Below, piece after piece: positions 1 to 8,475 of a stretch of 48,280 bases of DNA. The stretch's first letter is position 1, and each line of letters opens with the position of its first letter. The notes below the pieces were generated by a model. The model ran no database searches and was not told the DNA's origin. It saw only the letters and a list, made by a program, of their open reading frames with translations. This stretch comes from CAG-826 sp964504595 (GTDB lineage Bacteria; Bacillota_I; Bacilli_A; RFN20; CAG-826). The stretch is taken from the NCBI GenBank assembly GCA_964504595.1, contig CAZDEE010000012.1:1-48280 (forward strand). Direction: 5' to 3'. The translations under genes and the position numbers were made by a program.

Positions 1-9
1 AATTGACGA

Positions 10-40
10 AAAAAAAGAGTTAATACTTTGTATTAACTCT
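10..40 (-). terminator. Rho-independent terminator of tRNA-Trp
   Basis: On the minus strand an 11-bp perfect stem (16-26 paired with 30-40, 3-base loop) is followed by a run of T (complement of the A run at 10-15). It lies just after the CCA end of tRNA-Trp. Confidence 0.88.
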
Positions 41-52
41 GTGCTTCTTAAA

Positions 53-126
53 TGGCAGGGGCGGCAGGAATCGAACCCGCAATAACGGTTTTGGAGACCG
101 TTGCTATACCATTTAACTACGCCCCT
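53..126 (-). tRNA. tRNA-Trp (anticodon CCA)
   Basis: The minus strand folds into a full cloverleaf. The 7-bp acceptor is AGGGGCG/CGCCCCT, the discriminator is G, and the CCA end is encoded. The anticodon stem ACGGT/ACCGT holds the loop CTCCAAA, so the anticodon is CCA; the T loop is TTCGATT. A CCA anticodon reads only UGG. This agrees with TGA acting as a stop in this genome rather than coding Trp as in mycoplasmas. Confidence 0.97.
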
Positions 127-143
127 ATGTAAGTTGCCTATAC

Positions 144-173
144 ATTATAAAACATAAGCAACCTTTTATGCAA
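144..173 (-). promoter_or_regulatory. Sigma-A promoter of tRNA-Trp
   Basis: Read on the minus strand: -35 TTGCAT (168-173), an 18-base spacer and -10 TATAAT (144-149). The expected start lies about 10 bases before the mature tRNA 5' end. Confidence 0.7.
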
Positions 174-212
174 GTGTTTAATTTAACTTTTAATAACAAA
201 TATTACTAAAAA

Positions 213-2069
213 CTATTCTTCTGCATATATTTGTTCAAACAACAAATCATATTCTTCTTCTAAAATTTTCTTTCTTTCTTCTAATGCTTTCATTTTACTA
301 GAATCCATGTAATTTTCTTCCTTAAATTCTTCCTCCTTTATGATTGCAAGTTCTTTTTCAATTTTTAATAAATCAGCTTCAGTAGGTTTTTTAACTTTTT
401 TTGCCTTTTCTGTTTTAGTTTTCTTTTCTTTTATAACCTCTCCATGTTCTATAATAGTTTTTTCCGCTTCTTTAAAAGATTGATAATTTCCTTCATGATA
501 ATAAGGTTTTGTATTACTTATATACAATATTTTATTCGCAACTGTATCTATAAAATAACGATCATGAGAAACAAATATTATTGCGCCTTCATAATCTTGC
601 ATTGCTTTTATTAAAGCTTCTCTTGTCAATAAATCCAAATGGTTTGTTGGTTCATCCAAAAGTAAAACATCATAATTCTTTAAAACAATCTTTGCTAGAA
701 GCGCTCTCATTTTCTCTCCACCAGAAAGAACAGAAACTTCTTTAAAAACATCATCATTTGTAAATGCAAACTTACCTAAATGATTACGAATATTTTTTTC
801 CCCCATTAATGGAAACTCTTCCATAAAATATTCAATCAATTGTTGATTTTCTTGGAAATCAAAATCATTTTGTTGAATATAGCCAATATTTAAAGGCATT
901 AATCTTCTTATATGTCCATCAAGAAGAGCTTTATTTTCAATAATTGTACGCAATAAAGTTGTTTTTCCTGTACCATTATCGCCCATAATTGCCAATTTAT
1001 CATTTCCAAACAAATAGAAAGAAAATGGTTCAATTAAAGTTGTATCAAATCCTATTTTTGTATTTTCAAAATAAATGATTTTACGATCATCTCTGACATC
1101 ACCTTTAAAAGAAAACTTAATTTGTTTATCTACTGATGTCGGTTTATTAATAATTTTCATATGTTGAAGTTTTTTTTCTCTATCTTTTGCTCTACTAACA
1201 AAACGTGGTTTTGGTTTATAAAACTCAATAAATCTTTTTAATTTATCAATTTCTTTTTGTTGCAACGTCCATTCTTTAAGCATCACTTCATAACGTTCTT
1301 TCTTTTGAGCAATATAACTATCAAAATTACCCTTGTATATAGTAATATTATTTTGCTCAAGCTCAGCGACTTTAGTTGCAATTCCATTAATAAAATATCG
1401 GTCATGAGAAACAAATAAAATTGCTCCATGATATGTTTTTAAATAATTTTCTAACCAATCAATCGTAGATACATCTAAATGATTTGTCGGTTCATCTAAT
1501 ATCAATATTTCCGGTTCTAATAAAAGAAGTTTAACAAAAGCCATCTTCGTTCTTTCTCCACCAGAAAATGTTCTAATAGGGCGATCAATAACATCATCGC
1601 TAAATCCAAATTTAGATAACATCATATTAACTTTATAATGATAATCATATCCACCTTTTGCTTCAAAATCGCTTTGCATTTTTCCATATTGTTTTGCTAA
1701 TGAATCATTAGAAGGATCTTCTGCATATCTAATCGTTAATGCCTCAAGGTCTTTTTCCATTTTAATTAAATCTTTAAACACCAATAATGCTTCTTCTTTT
1801 AATGTATTGTCTAATGATTCAATAACATCTTGTGACAAATAACCAAATTTGATTCCTTTAGCAAAAAAAATAGCCCCTTTAGTCCCATCAGATAAACTTG
1901 GAGTAATATTTTCTTGGCCAATAATCATCTTAAGCAATGTGGTCTTTCCTGTACCATTAGCCCCAACAATTGCCATTCTATCCGTATCGTTTACACTAAA
2001 AGTGACCGAAGAAAACAATTCTTCCGCCCCAAAAGATTTATTTACATTGCTTACAGATAAAACAACCAT
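213..2069 (-). CDS. ABC-F family ATPase (YdiF/Uup-like)
   Basis: 618-residue soluble protein with two ABC ATPase domains and no membrane segments, the ABC-F layout. Domain 1 has Walker A GANGTGKTT, signature FSGGERTKM and Walker B LILDEPTNHLD. Domain 2 has GDNGTGKTT, LSGGEKMRALLAK and LLLDEPTNHLD. A charged inter-domain linker and a lysine/glutamate-rich C-terminal coiled coil follow the usual pattern. ABC-F proteins bind the ribosomal E site and act in translation, stress or antibiotic protection; which role applies here is not visible. An upstream ATG at 2150 would overlap the thioesterase gene. The ATG at 2069 begins MVVLSVSNVNKSFG, where the family normally starts, and lies one base after the thioesterase stop. 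It has no clear Shine-Dalgarno, so translational coupling is likely. Last gene of a three-gene operon. Confidence 0.93.
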   Translation of the reverse strand: MVVLSVSNVNKSFGAEELFSSVTFSVNDTDRMAIVGANGTGKTTLLKMIIGQENITPSLSDGTKGAIFFAKGIKFGYLSQDVIESLDNTLKEEALLVFKDLIKMEKDLEALTIRYAEDPSNDSLAKQYGKMQSDFEAKGGYDYHYKVNMMLSKFGFSDDVIDRPIRTFSGGERTKMAFVKLLLLEPEILILDEPTNHLDVSTIDWLENYLKTYHGAILFVSHDRYFINGIATKVAELEQNNITIYKGNFDSYIAQKKERYEVMLKEWTLQQKEIDKLKRFIEFYKPKPRFVSRAKDREKKLQHMKIINKPTSVDKQIKFSFKGDVRDDRKIIYFENTKIGFDTTLIEPFSFYLFGNDKLAIMGDNGTGKTTLLRTIIENKALLDGHIRRLMPLNIGYIQQNDFDFQENQQLIEYFMEEFPLMGEKNIRNHLGKFAFTNDDVFKEVSVLSGGEKMRALLAKIVLKNYDVLLLDEPTNHLDLLTREALIKAMQDYEGAIIFVSHDRYFIDTVANKILYISNTKPYYHEGNYQSFKEAEKTIIEHGEVIKEKKTKTEKAKKVKKPTEADLLKIEKELAIIKEEEFKEENYMDSSKMKALEERKKILEEEYDLLFEQIYAEE

Positions 2070-2070
2070 A

Positions 2071-2790
2071 CTATTCAAATAAACACTTGGCAATAAAGCA
2101 AGCGTGTTCTCCTTTATATCCAACGATAATTTTTTCTTTTTCAAGGTCATAGCCCTTTAATTCTATCTTTTCTAATAAAAATGTTTGTAATAAAAAGTCT
2201 ATTTCCATTCCTTTTAATGATTTTGCCTCTTCTTTAGAAAGCAAATCAAAAACAATTTCTGAATATTTAGCGTTATTCATATGACCATTCCAATCAATAT
2301 CTGATAATGACACTTGATAATCGTCTAAATCAGTTAATAACTCTTTTCTATAAACTATTTTTTCAAATTTATCCTCGTAATTGTATTCTTCAATGAATTC
2401 ACCTTCAAAAGGCACTACAGAAGTTGAAAGTAATCTGCCTGTTTGATAGTCAACTAAGCACCATAACGAGCTTCCTTTAGCCATTATTTCTCCATTTTCA
2501 TTCATTAAAAGATAATCTCTAACAGTGTCAAATTTTCTATGTGGATGAGGCCAAGTTCTACCAACAATTTTCATCTCATGAATAATAGGATGAACAATCT
2601 CATATTTCACCCTAGCTAGTACCCAAATAATTCCCTTTGAAAACAAAGCATCATAACCTAGATTAAACTCATCTACATGTCTTGTTGCCATATCTTGAAA
2701 AATATCAAAATAACCATATGGCTTTAGCTCTCTAGAAAAAGTAAAATAACCCGCTGTTAGGTAATAATTATATTCCGCAACTAATTTCAT
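2071..2790 (-). CDS. Acyl-ACP thioesterase (FatA/FatB-like, double hotdog)
   Basis: 239 residues, the usual size of bacterial acyl-ACP thioesterases, which release free fatty acids from acyl carrier protein in the cytoplasm. The N-terminal half has the typical hotdog opening (YFTFSRELKPYGYFDIFQDMATRH). The second half carries DIDWNGHMNNAKY, the Asn-x-His signature of the catalytic site (N168, H170). It starts 3 bases after the stop of the upstream protease (TAG-AGT-ATG) with a GGGA ribosome site inside that gene's end, so the two are co-transcribed. No signal peptide or membrane segment. Confidence 0.9.
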   Translation of the reverse strand: MKLVAEYNYYLTAGYFTFSRELKPYGYFDIFQDMATRHVDEFNLGYDALFSKGIIWVLARVKYEIVHPIIHEMKIVGRTWPHPHRKFDTVRDYLLMNENGEIMAKGSSLWCLVDYQTGRLLSTSVVPFEGEFIEEYNYEDKFEKIVYRKELLTDLDDYQVSLSDIDWNGHMNNAKYSEIVFDLLSKEEAKSLKGMEIDFLLQTFLLEKIELKGYDLEKEKIIVGYKGEHACFIAKCLFE

Positions 2791-2793
2791 ACT

Positions 2794-4104
2794 CTATCCC
2801 TTTATAACATTTGAAGCATAATACTTTAAACTACGCATGAAAATAATCTTATTAGTTTGATCTCCATATGCTCCACATAAATATCCAATAACCTTTCCTG
2901 TAACACAATCAAAAACCGGACCACCAGAATTTCCTGGTCTAGCTTGTGCATCTAAAAAGTAAAATTCTTTTCCGCCCATTATTTGTCTTGAAGATATATA
3001 TCCTTTAGTCAATGTTGGCATAAGTTCCATAACATTGTCATTAAGTCCTGCGCCAAAAGGATAACCAAAAATAGCAATTTCATGTCCTAATTCTAACTTT
3101 GAAAAATCATCTTCAGTTTCAAAATAATACTGATTGACTGTTTCTAGTTTTATTAAAGCAAAATCGTTCTCTGGTGACTTATATACTAATTTGCATTTAT
3201 GAATTTCTTTTTCACCATTTTCTAATGTTAAACGGGCATAAATTAACGAATTTTCTTTTTCAACAACATGTGCGCACGTAATGCAAACTCCATCTGGAGA
3301 AATAATAAATCCTGATCCTGTACTTCCTTCAGTTTCAATGTAAACTAAGGCATTTTCTAAGTACTTAGGTGTTGAAACATAATTTACTAAAACTTCTTTT
3401 TCGCGAACTAATAAATTGTGATAATCTTCAAAAACATCCGCTAAAAGTTTTGAAGGTGCAACCTTTGTTTTACCAATCTTTTTAGGAGAAAAAGTACTTC
3501 CTTTGGTCAAGTGTTCATATGCTTGATTATAGCATTCGACAAAATGCTCTTGTAAATATTCTTCCGCTTCTTTGGTAGTTTCTTTTTCAACATGATGATC
3601 TATTAATAACATTGTATATGCAATATCAGAAAAATCATTTAAAATTCGTTTATAGTAATCTTTTTGCGCTGCTATATCAACCATAGCTAAAGATAAAAAG
3701 AAATGACTAATAACACTATCAAATTCCTTATGTAAATTTTCAATAAACTTCCATCTTTCGTTTTGACTAATATGAGCGAAATCTTCATACCTAAAAGAGT
3801 CATTTGCATCTGCTTTTTTAGCTTTAAAATCTATATAATCTTCAAGAGAAATATGATTATGCGCTAAATAACGAAGTAAAGTGATTTCATTATCATCAAT
3901 TTTAGCGTCAATTGTGGCTAATCCTAACAAAAGAAGTTGTATGATAATATGAAATTCTCCTAAGAAATAAGACTTATCATTATTATAAAATTCTTTCTTT
4001 TTACTTTCTTCAATTTGATCATATATTTCAGACATTAAAACTGAAAGATTGTCATATTCTTTTTTTGATTTTTCAGCAATTCTATTAATTTCTTCAATAG
4101 TCAT
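2794..4104 (-). CDS. Trypsin-like serine protease with N-terminal helical (TerB-like) region
   Basis: 436 residues. The C-terminal half is an S1C/trypsin-like domain with all three catalytic residues in context: His in TCAHVVE (about 279), Asp in NDFALIKLE (about 314), Ser in PGNSGGPVF (about 393). No PDZ domain follows, and there is neither signal peptide nor transmembrane anchor, so it is probably cytoplasmic, unusual for a DegP/HtrA relative. The N-terminal 200 residues are helical and contain ATIDAKIDDNEITLLRYLA, which resembles the acidic metal-binding helix pair of TerB-like domains; a second weaker copy may follow. The start is the ATG at 4104, with AGGAG nine bases upstream; a TTG at 4113 abuts that site and is rejected. 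First gene of the operon with the thioesterase and ABC-F genes. Confidence 0.85.
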   Translation of the reverse strand: MTIEEINRIAEKSKKEYDNLSVLMSEIYDQIEESKKKEFYNNDKSYFLGEFHIIIQLLLLGLATIDAKIDDNEITLLRYLAHNHISLEDYIDFKAKKADANDSFRYEDFAHISQNERWKFIENLHKEFDSVISHFFLSLAMVDIAAQKDYYKRILNDFSDIAYTMLLIDHHVEKETTKEAEEYLQEHFVECYNQAYEHLTKGSTFSPKKIGKTKVAPSKLLADVFEDYHNLLVREKEVLVNYVSTPKYLENALVYIETEGSTGSGFIISPDGVCITCAHVVEKENSLIYARLTLENGEKEIHKCKLVYKSPENDFALIKLETVNQYYFETEDDFSKLELGHEIAIFGYPFGAGLNDNVMELMPTLTKGYISSRQIMGGKEFYFLDAQARPGNSGGPVFDCVTGKVIGYLCGAYGDQTNKIIFMRSLKYYASNVIKG

Positions 4105-4332
4105 AACAATCAACTCCTAAGTAAAGATTTAAAATTTCTTTTAAATAATTTTAGCATATTATCTTTAACTATTAAATTGTATTTTTACAATAAAAATAAC
4201 CATTTTATAAATTTATAAAAGTAAATTTGAACACTTTTAATGATTCTGTTCAAAAAAAGAGATTTTTTCTATTTTAAGCTTTTACTAGATAGTCATTTTC
4301 GATACAATAAAATAGAAAGGAGAAGATAGTTT

Positions 4333-4794
4333 ATGAAAAAAGTATCTTTAAAGAAAGTCTATTTATTAATAGGAGCTATGTTTGGAGTAATTTCATTTTT
4401 AATGATGTTTGTCGCTCCATTAAAAGGATTCGAATGGAAGGATGTATATTTTGGAACTTCTACCTCAATTGGTAGTACAGTAATTTCATCTACTAAAGGT
4501 GCTTGGATTCCATTTGTTGGTTTCATTTTAATTATTTTAGGCGCGATTGCTTTAGCCTTACTTGCCGCTAATATAATTAATCAAAAGAAAGTTGGAAAAG
4601 CAGCCGCATTTATTTTACTTCCAATCTTATTAGGTGTTATCTGCCTTTTCATGACAAAAATGCAATTTATCTCCGCAAATGAAATAGCAGATGCTCTTGC
4701 AGATAAAATGGAATTAGGCATCGGAATCATTTACGGCGCAATCTTTGGTGGATTATCATTCTTTACCGGTGCAATCGGAATTGCTACTAAGTAA
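4333..4794 (+). CDS. Small four-helix membrane protein of unknown function
   Basis: 153 residues with four predicted transmembrane helices (about 8-30, 56-80, 88-106, 128-150) and short loops. I recognise no family. It starts with a strong ribosome site (AGAAAGGAG, 9 bases before ATG), is transcribed alone, and ends in a good terminator. It diverges from the protease operon across a 228-base AT-rich gap. A TACAAT at about 4302-4307 could be its -10 box, but there is no good -35. Confidence 0.75.
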   Translation: MKKVSLKKVYLLIGAMFGVISFLMMFVAPLKGFEWKDVYFGTSTSIGSTVISSTKGAWIPFVGFILIILGAIALALLAANIINQKKVGKAAAFILLPILLGVICLFMTKMQFISANEIADALADKMELGIGIIYGAIFGGLSFFTGAIGIATK

Positions 4795-4819
4795 TTTCAT
4801 CAAATAACTTAATTTAAAT

Positions 4820-4857
4820 ATCCAAATTAGAAACAAAATCTAATTTGGATTTTTTTA
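4820..4857 (+). terminator. Rho-independent terminator after the small membrane protein
   Basis: 11-bp perfect stem (4820-4830 with 4840-4850), 9-base loop, then seven T. Confidence 0.9.
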
Positions 4858-4862
4858 TACTT

Positions 4863-4893
4863 AAAAGACCTACAGAATCAAACTGTAGGTCTT
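4863..4893 (-). terminator. Probable terminator of the CE2-like esterase transcript
   Basis: On the minus strand an 11-bp perfect stem (4883-4893 with 4865-4875) lies 35 bases past the esterase stop codon. The T tract is short (four T), so termination may be partial. Confidence 0.55.
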
Positions 4894-4927
4894 AAATATC
4901 ATTAAATTTTATAAGAAACAAATATTT

Positions 4928-7918
4928 TTATTTAACAATATCAACTTTAAAATTTTCAAATAACGCTTCTGTATTATGTGCCCATACGCCAACGGCATAA
5001 CATGGTAAATCACCTAATTTAGCAACTTTTTTAGTTTCTGTTACTCCACCAAATGTTACTGTAATATTTGCGCCATTTCTTAAAACTTTCAATTCATTTC
5101 CAGTTTTCAAAGTTGTAGGTACATTAGCAAAATTCCAGAAATCATTCCATCCTAAATCTGCACCTGCTATTTTACCGGTCATTCCCATGCTCTTTAAAGT
5201 TTTATTAGATTGCCATTGTAAATATACAACAACAAAATTATTAGCATCTTGGAAGAAAGGAACTAACGCTATTTGATTATCAGTTGTACCATCAAATGAA
5301 TCAACATCAGCTTTAATTAAGGCAGAAACTTCATAATTATCGATATAAGAATTATCTTTAAGAATAAATCCTGCCATCCAGTTATTATAATTGGTAATAC
5401 TAACGGAAGTATCACTAATAATTTCAAAAGATTGTTCAAACAAACATGCTGATTGTGACCAAACCGCTTGTTCTTTAGTGGACTCAACATATGTTTGATT
5501 GAAATTTGTAAAATGAATTCTTTTACTAGTAGAGCATTGTATACCAACACGTACATTATCTTTATTAACACAATATAACACTTGTGTTTCAGTAATTCCC
5601 ATAAAATCAACTGTTAATTCTTTTCCATGTCTTTCTACTGCAATTTCTACTCCTGCTTTAAAATCAGGTTTTAAATTTGCAAATGACCAACAATCATAAA
5701 ATCCAATATCTTTTCCATTAATAGCACCGGTAAATCCGATTGTTCTTATGGTTCCATTTGCGTTAAATCCAATATATGTCCATATATAATTGAAATCATC
5801 AATATAATATGGCGTAACACCTAAATAGTCTTTACTATAATCAATCTCATTAGCTTGAATTCTAGTACTTATACGATAATCTTCTTTGTAATTTGATTTT
5901 CGAGTAATAAATCCAGCCATCCAGTTATTATTAATAAGACTAACGCTATTTTCACTATGAGCTTCAAAAGAGCCTTCAAATAAAATAGTTGACATTGTCC
6001 ATCCAAATGTTGCTGCATCTTTGTTTGGATCCTCAGGTAAATTAAATGTTCCTATAATTAATTTAATTGAAGAAATATTGTCTCGTATTTTTATTAATCT
6101 TATATTTTCGCTATCAATATATTCTTTTTCATCCACAACAGCAATAAATTTAACTTCATAGTCTCCATCTTTTATATTAATTTCATAATTATAAGAAAAT
6201 GAATCTTTATTATCAATTAATATTCTATCATCACCCAATCCAACTAAATAAACTTTTGCATATGAAGGAATAGCATCTTGAATAACAAAATTAAGATTAC
6301 ATTTAACTACTCCTCCTTTAATATCAGAAGGTTCTACTTTAACATCTTCTTGATGATGAATAACATCTATTCCATTATCTTTAATTAACTTAACTAACTT
6401 TTCACTTGCTGTTTTGTGCTCATCGACAAGTGGGTGTCCTGATGCACATTGATCAAACTTAATTGTTAATAAAGTATTAGTAAAATCTTTTTTTATCTTA
6501 GCGGAAACTTGTTGAACAAAATCATCAACCTTTTGTTCCATTAATCCACTTGCTAATACAAAAGCCGTATCTTCACCATAAGCATTAATTAAATTAGAAA
6601 TGAACTTATAATATTCATTAACAAAATCTTCTTGTTTAAATACCGATGTATTCCAATGGTCATTTGTTCCTAAATTAACAATAACAATATCTGGTGTATA
6701 ATTATCTAAATTCCATTTATATTCTCCATCATAGTTAACATATGAATATAAATTATTAACTTGCTTTGTATCATCTACATTTGCGGAAGTATACATTCCA
6801 ATACCTGATTTAGCTTGAACATTAATATCGGCGTTTAATGCTGTAGCGGTATATGTTGCGTACGTTTGCATTCCATCTTGAATAGTTGCATTTGTTCCAT
6901 CCGCAGCATCTCCTCTTAAATTACCATATCCGGCAGTAATAGAATCTCCATAAGCTTCAATTTTTAATTTTTGTGTTTTATCAACTGGTTTAAAATATCC
7001 ATCAGTTCTTACACCATAGAAATTTAATGATGAGCCTCCGGCTTCAGTTATTTTTAAAACTTTTATAGTATGAAAACCTTCTTCTAATTTATCAACTAAT
7101 AAATACTCAGTTTTTGTTGTAGCTTGAGATATTATAATCACATTTTCTTCTGTGTCAGTTTCGCCATCAACAAGAACTGTTAGTCGTGTATTGCCATACC
7201 ATGATCCATACCAACCATCTAGTGATGCATATAATTTTGTTCCATAAAAAGTTACTTCGAAGCCACTTCCAATATTATTCATAATAACATGACTTCCTAA
7301 ATGGACATTACGGCCATGATATTTAACATAAATTGAATTACGGCTTAAATCTGTAATAGTGTTAGAACGTTTATATGAATCAAATCCTTTTGTTAAGACT
7401 ATTTCTCCATATTTAACTGTTAATGTAAAATTACCTTCTTTATAAACAGTAATGGTTCCATTCTCTATATGAGCAACATCTTCATTATCTAGTGAATAAA
7501 CTGCATTAACATCATGTGATAAAGCAATTGGTAATGATTGACCTACATCAATATGAGCAACATCATTTGTAATTTTTAAATCTATTGATGTAATGTTAAT
7601 TGTAAACATATTATTTTCATTTTCACCAATTCTAATACTTCCTGTACCTTCTTTTAATAAGCTAACAGAAATTATAGATAATGATTTAAAAGATACATTA
7701 ATCAACTCATAATCACTAACCTCTAAAAATGGTTGTCTACCAGTGTTATTTATAAAATTAATTTCATAAGTTTGTGATGGTAGTCCAATGAGTTCTGTTT
7801 TATCAACTTGTATATTTTGATTGTTTTGACTTGTTGTCGGATTCGTGGTGTTGTTTTGTGTATTACAACCTGTTAGAAGTAATCCAAATACCGCGAATAA
7901 TAAGAATATATTCTTCAT
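4928..7918 (-). CDS. Secreted lipoprotein, CE2-like SGNH carbohydrate esterase with tandem C-terminal domains
   Basis: 996 residues. The signal peptide ends in the lipobox LLTGC (lipidated Cys18), followed by an Asn/Thr/Gln-rich linker. Residues about 45-175 look like Ig-like beta domains. About 185-310 is a beta-rich domain like the jelly roll before CE2 esterases (acetylxylan-esterase type). The SGNH hydrolase follows: YGDSIT with nucleophile Ser326, GTND at about 417-420, and HPLVDEH supplying the catalytic His near 500. The C-terminus holds two copies of a ~160-residue domain, recognisable by LFEGSFEAHSENSVSL...NWMAGF and LFEQSFEIISDTSVSI...NWMAGF, probably carbohydrate-binding. Likely role: deacetylation of polysaccharide at the cell surface. 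It is a single-gene transcript with ribosome site AAAGGAG and a cre-like operator just upstream. The substrate is inference. Confidence 0.85.
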   Translation of the reverse strand: MKNIFLLFAVFGLLLTGCNTQNNTTNPTTSQNNQNIQVDKTELIGLPSQTYEINFINNTGRQPFLEVSDYELINVSFKSLSIISVSLLKEGTGSIRIGENENNMFTINITSIDLKITNDVAHIDVGQSLPIALSHDVNAVYSLDNEDVAHIENGTITVYKEGNFTLTVKYGEIVLTKGFDSYKRSNTITDLSRNSIYVKYHGRNVHLGSHVIMNNIGSGFEVTFYGTKLYASLDGWYGSWYGNTRLTVLVDGETDTEENVIIISQATTKTEYLLVDKLEEGFHTIKVLKITEAGGSSLNFYGVRTDGYFKPVDKTQKLKIEAYGDSITAGYGNLRGDAADGTNATIQDGMQTYATYTATALNADINVQAKSGIGMYTSANVDDTKQVNNLYSYVNYDGEYKWNLDNYTPDIVIVNLGTNDHWNTSVFKQEDFVNEYYKFISNLINAYGEDTAFVLASGLMEQKVDDFVQQVSAKIKKDFTNTLLTIKFDQCASGHPLVDEHKTASEKLVKLIKDNGIDVIHHQEDVKVEPSDIKGGVVKCNLNFVIQDAIPSYAKVYLVGLGDDRILIDNKDSFSYNYEINIKDGDYEVKFIAVVDEKEYIDSENIRLIKIRDNISSIKLIIGTFNLPEDPNKDAATFGWTMSTILFEGSFEAHSENSVSLINNNWMAGFITRKSNYKEDYRISTRIQANEIDYSKDYLGVTPYYIDDFNYIWTYIGFNANGTIRTIGFTGAINGKDIGFYDCWSFANLKPDFKAGVEIAVERHGKELTVDFMGITETQVLYCVNKDNVRVGIQCSTSKRIHFTNFNQTYVESTKEQAVWSQSACLFEQSFEIISDTSVSITNYNNWMAGFILKDNSYIDNYEVSALIKADVDSFDGTTDNQIALVPFFQDANNFVVVYLQWQSNKTLKSMGMTGKIAGADLGWNDFWNFANVPTTLKTGNELKVLRNGANITVTFGGVTETKKVAKLGDLPCYAVGVWAHNTEALFENFKVDIVK

Positions 7919-7958
7919 TTAACTATCTCCTTTCAATACAATTAAATATTACTTTATT

Positions 7959-7972
7959 AGTAAGCGGTTTCA
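7959..7972 (-). promoter_or_regulatory. cre-like (CcpA/LacI-family) operator
   Basis: On the minus strand the 14-mer TGAAACCGCTTACT matches the cre consensus TGWAARCGYTWNCW at 13 of 14 positions. It lies about 40-55 bases before the esterase ATG, inside the expected leader or promoter. This suggests catabolite repression or a local LacI-type regulator; no regulator gene is in the window. Confidence 0.6.
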
Positions 7973-8182
7973 AATACTAATAAAACACAATATTATGAAA
8001 AAAAACACCTCGCTAATTATTTAAATATGAGCATTAAATATTTTCATAATAGTAATTAATTTATTATTAGATTACAAATAAATATATTAAGTAACTTAAT
8101 GCCCGCTTGTGCAAACTTATTATTGCATTTACTTTTTCAATTAACGCACTTCTTTAGCTATCCTCATTTTTTGGAAACAACA

Positions 8183-8211
8183 TTGCTTTTTATAGACTAA
8201 ACTTGTATAAT
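8183..8211 (+). promoter_or_regulatory. Sigma-A promoter of the ferredoxin gene
   Basis: -35 TTGCTT (8183-8188), a 17-base spacer and a perfect -10 TATAAT (8206-8211), 34 bases before the start codon. Confidence 0.82.
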
Positions 8212-8245
8212 AGTATCAATCTCTAAACGTAGGAGGAAGAAGCAA

Positions 8246-8422
8246 ATGGCAAAAATTAATTTAGATAGAAGTCTTTGCATCGGCTGTGGCGTTTGTAACG
8301 CTATCGCACCAGAAGTTTTCTCAATTGGTGATGATGGTCTTGCAGTTTTACTCGTTTCTGAAGCAGATGGTGCTGAAGATGCCGCCGCAAGTTGCCCAGT
8401 TGGCGCAATTACTGTTGAATAA
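8246..8422 (+). CDS. Single-cluster [4Fe-4S] ferredoxin
   Basis: 58-residue acidic protein. Cys11, Cys14 and Cys17 lie in CIGCGVC and Cys50 in SCPVGAI, the four ligands of one [4Fe-4S] cluster in Bacillus-type ferredoxins. Small cytoplasmic electron carrier; its partners are not shown by the neighbours. Very strong ribosome site (AGGAGG) and a single-gene transcript with its own consensus promoter and terminator. The gene uses more C-ending codons than its neighbours, which fits high expression. Confidence 0.93.
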   Translation: MAKINLDRSLCIGCGVCNAIAPEVFSIGDDGLAVLLVSEADGAEDAAASCPVGAITVE

Positions 8423-8431
8423 TTGATATCT

Positions 8432-8472
8432 AAAAAAACACTCGGCTTTATTATAAAAACCGAGTTTTTTTT
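8432..8472. terminator. Shared terminator, ferredoxin / RibU-like gene
   Basis: Stem ACTCGG/CCGAGT (8440-8445 with 8460-8465) is followed by T on the plus strand and preceded by seven A. It could therefore end the ferredoxin transcript and the convergent RibU-like transcript (stop at 8476). Confidence 0.75.
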
Positions 8473-8475
8473 ATG

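Larger units (their letters stand above)
7919..8245. other. Divergent intergenic region between esterase and ferredoxin
   Basis: 327 AT-rich bases holding the esterase ribosome site and cre-like operator on the left and the ferredoxin promoter on the right. I see no ORF with a ribosome site and no stable RNA in the middle. Confidence 0.6.

Noticed and set aside
2070..2150. N-terminal extension of the ABC-F gene by 27 codons
   Set aside because: It lies inside the thioesterase gene and is not family-like; the internal ATG at 2069 begins exactly at the ABC domain.
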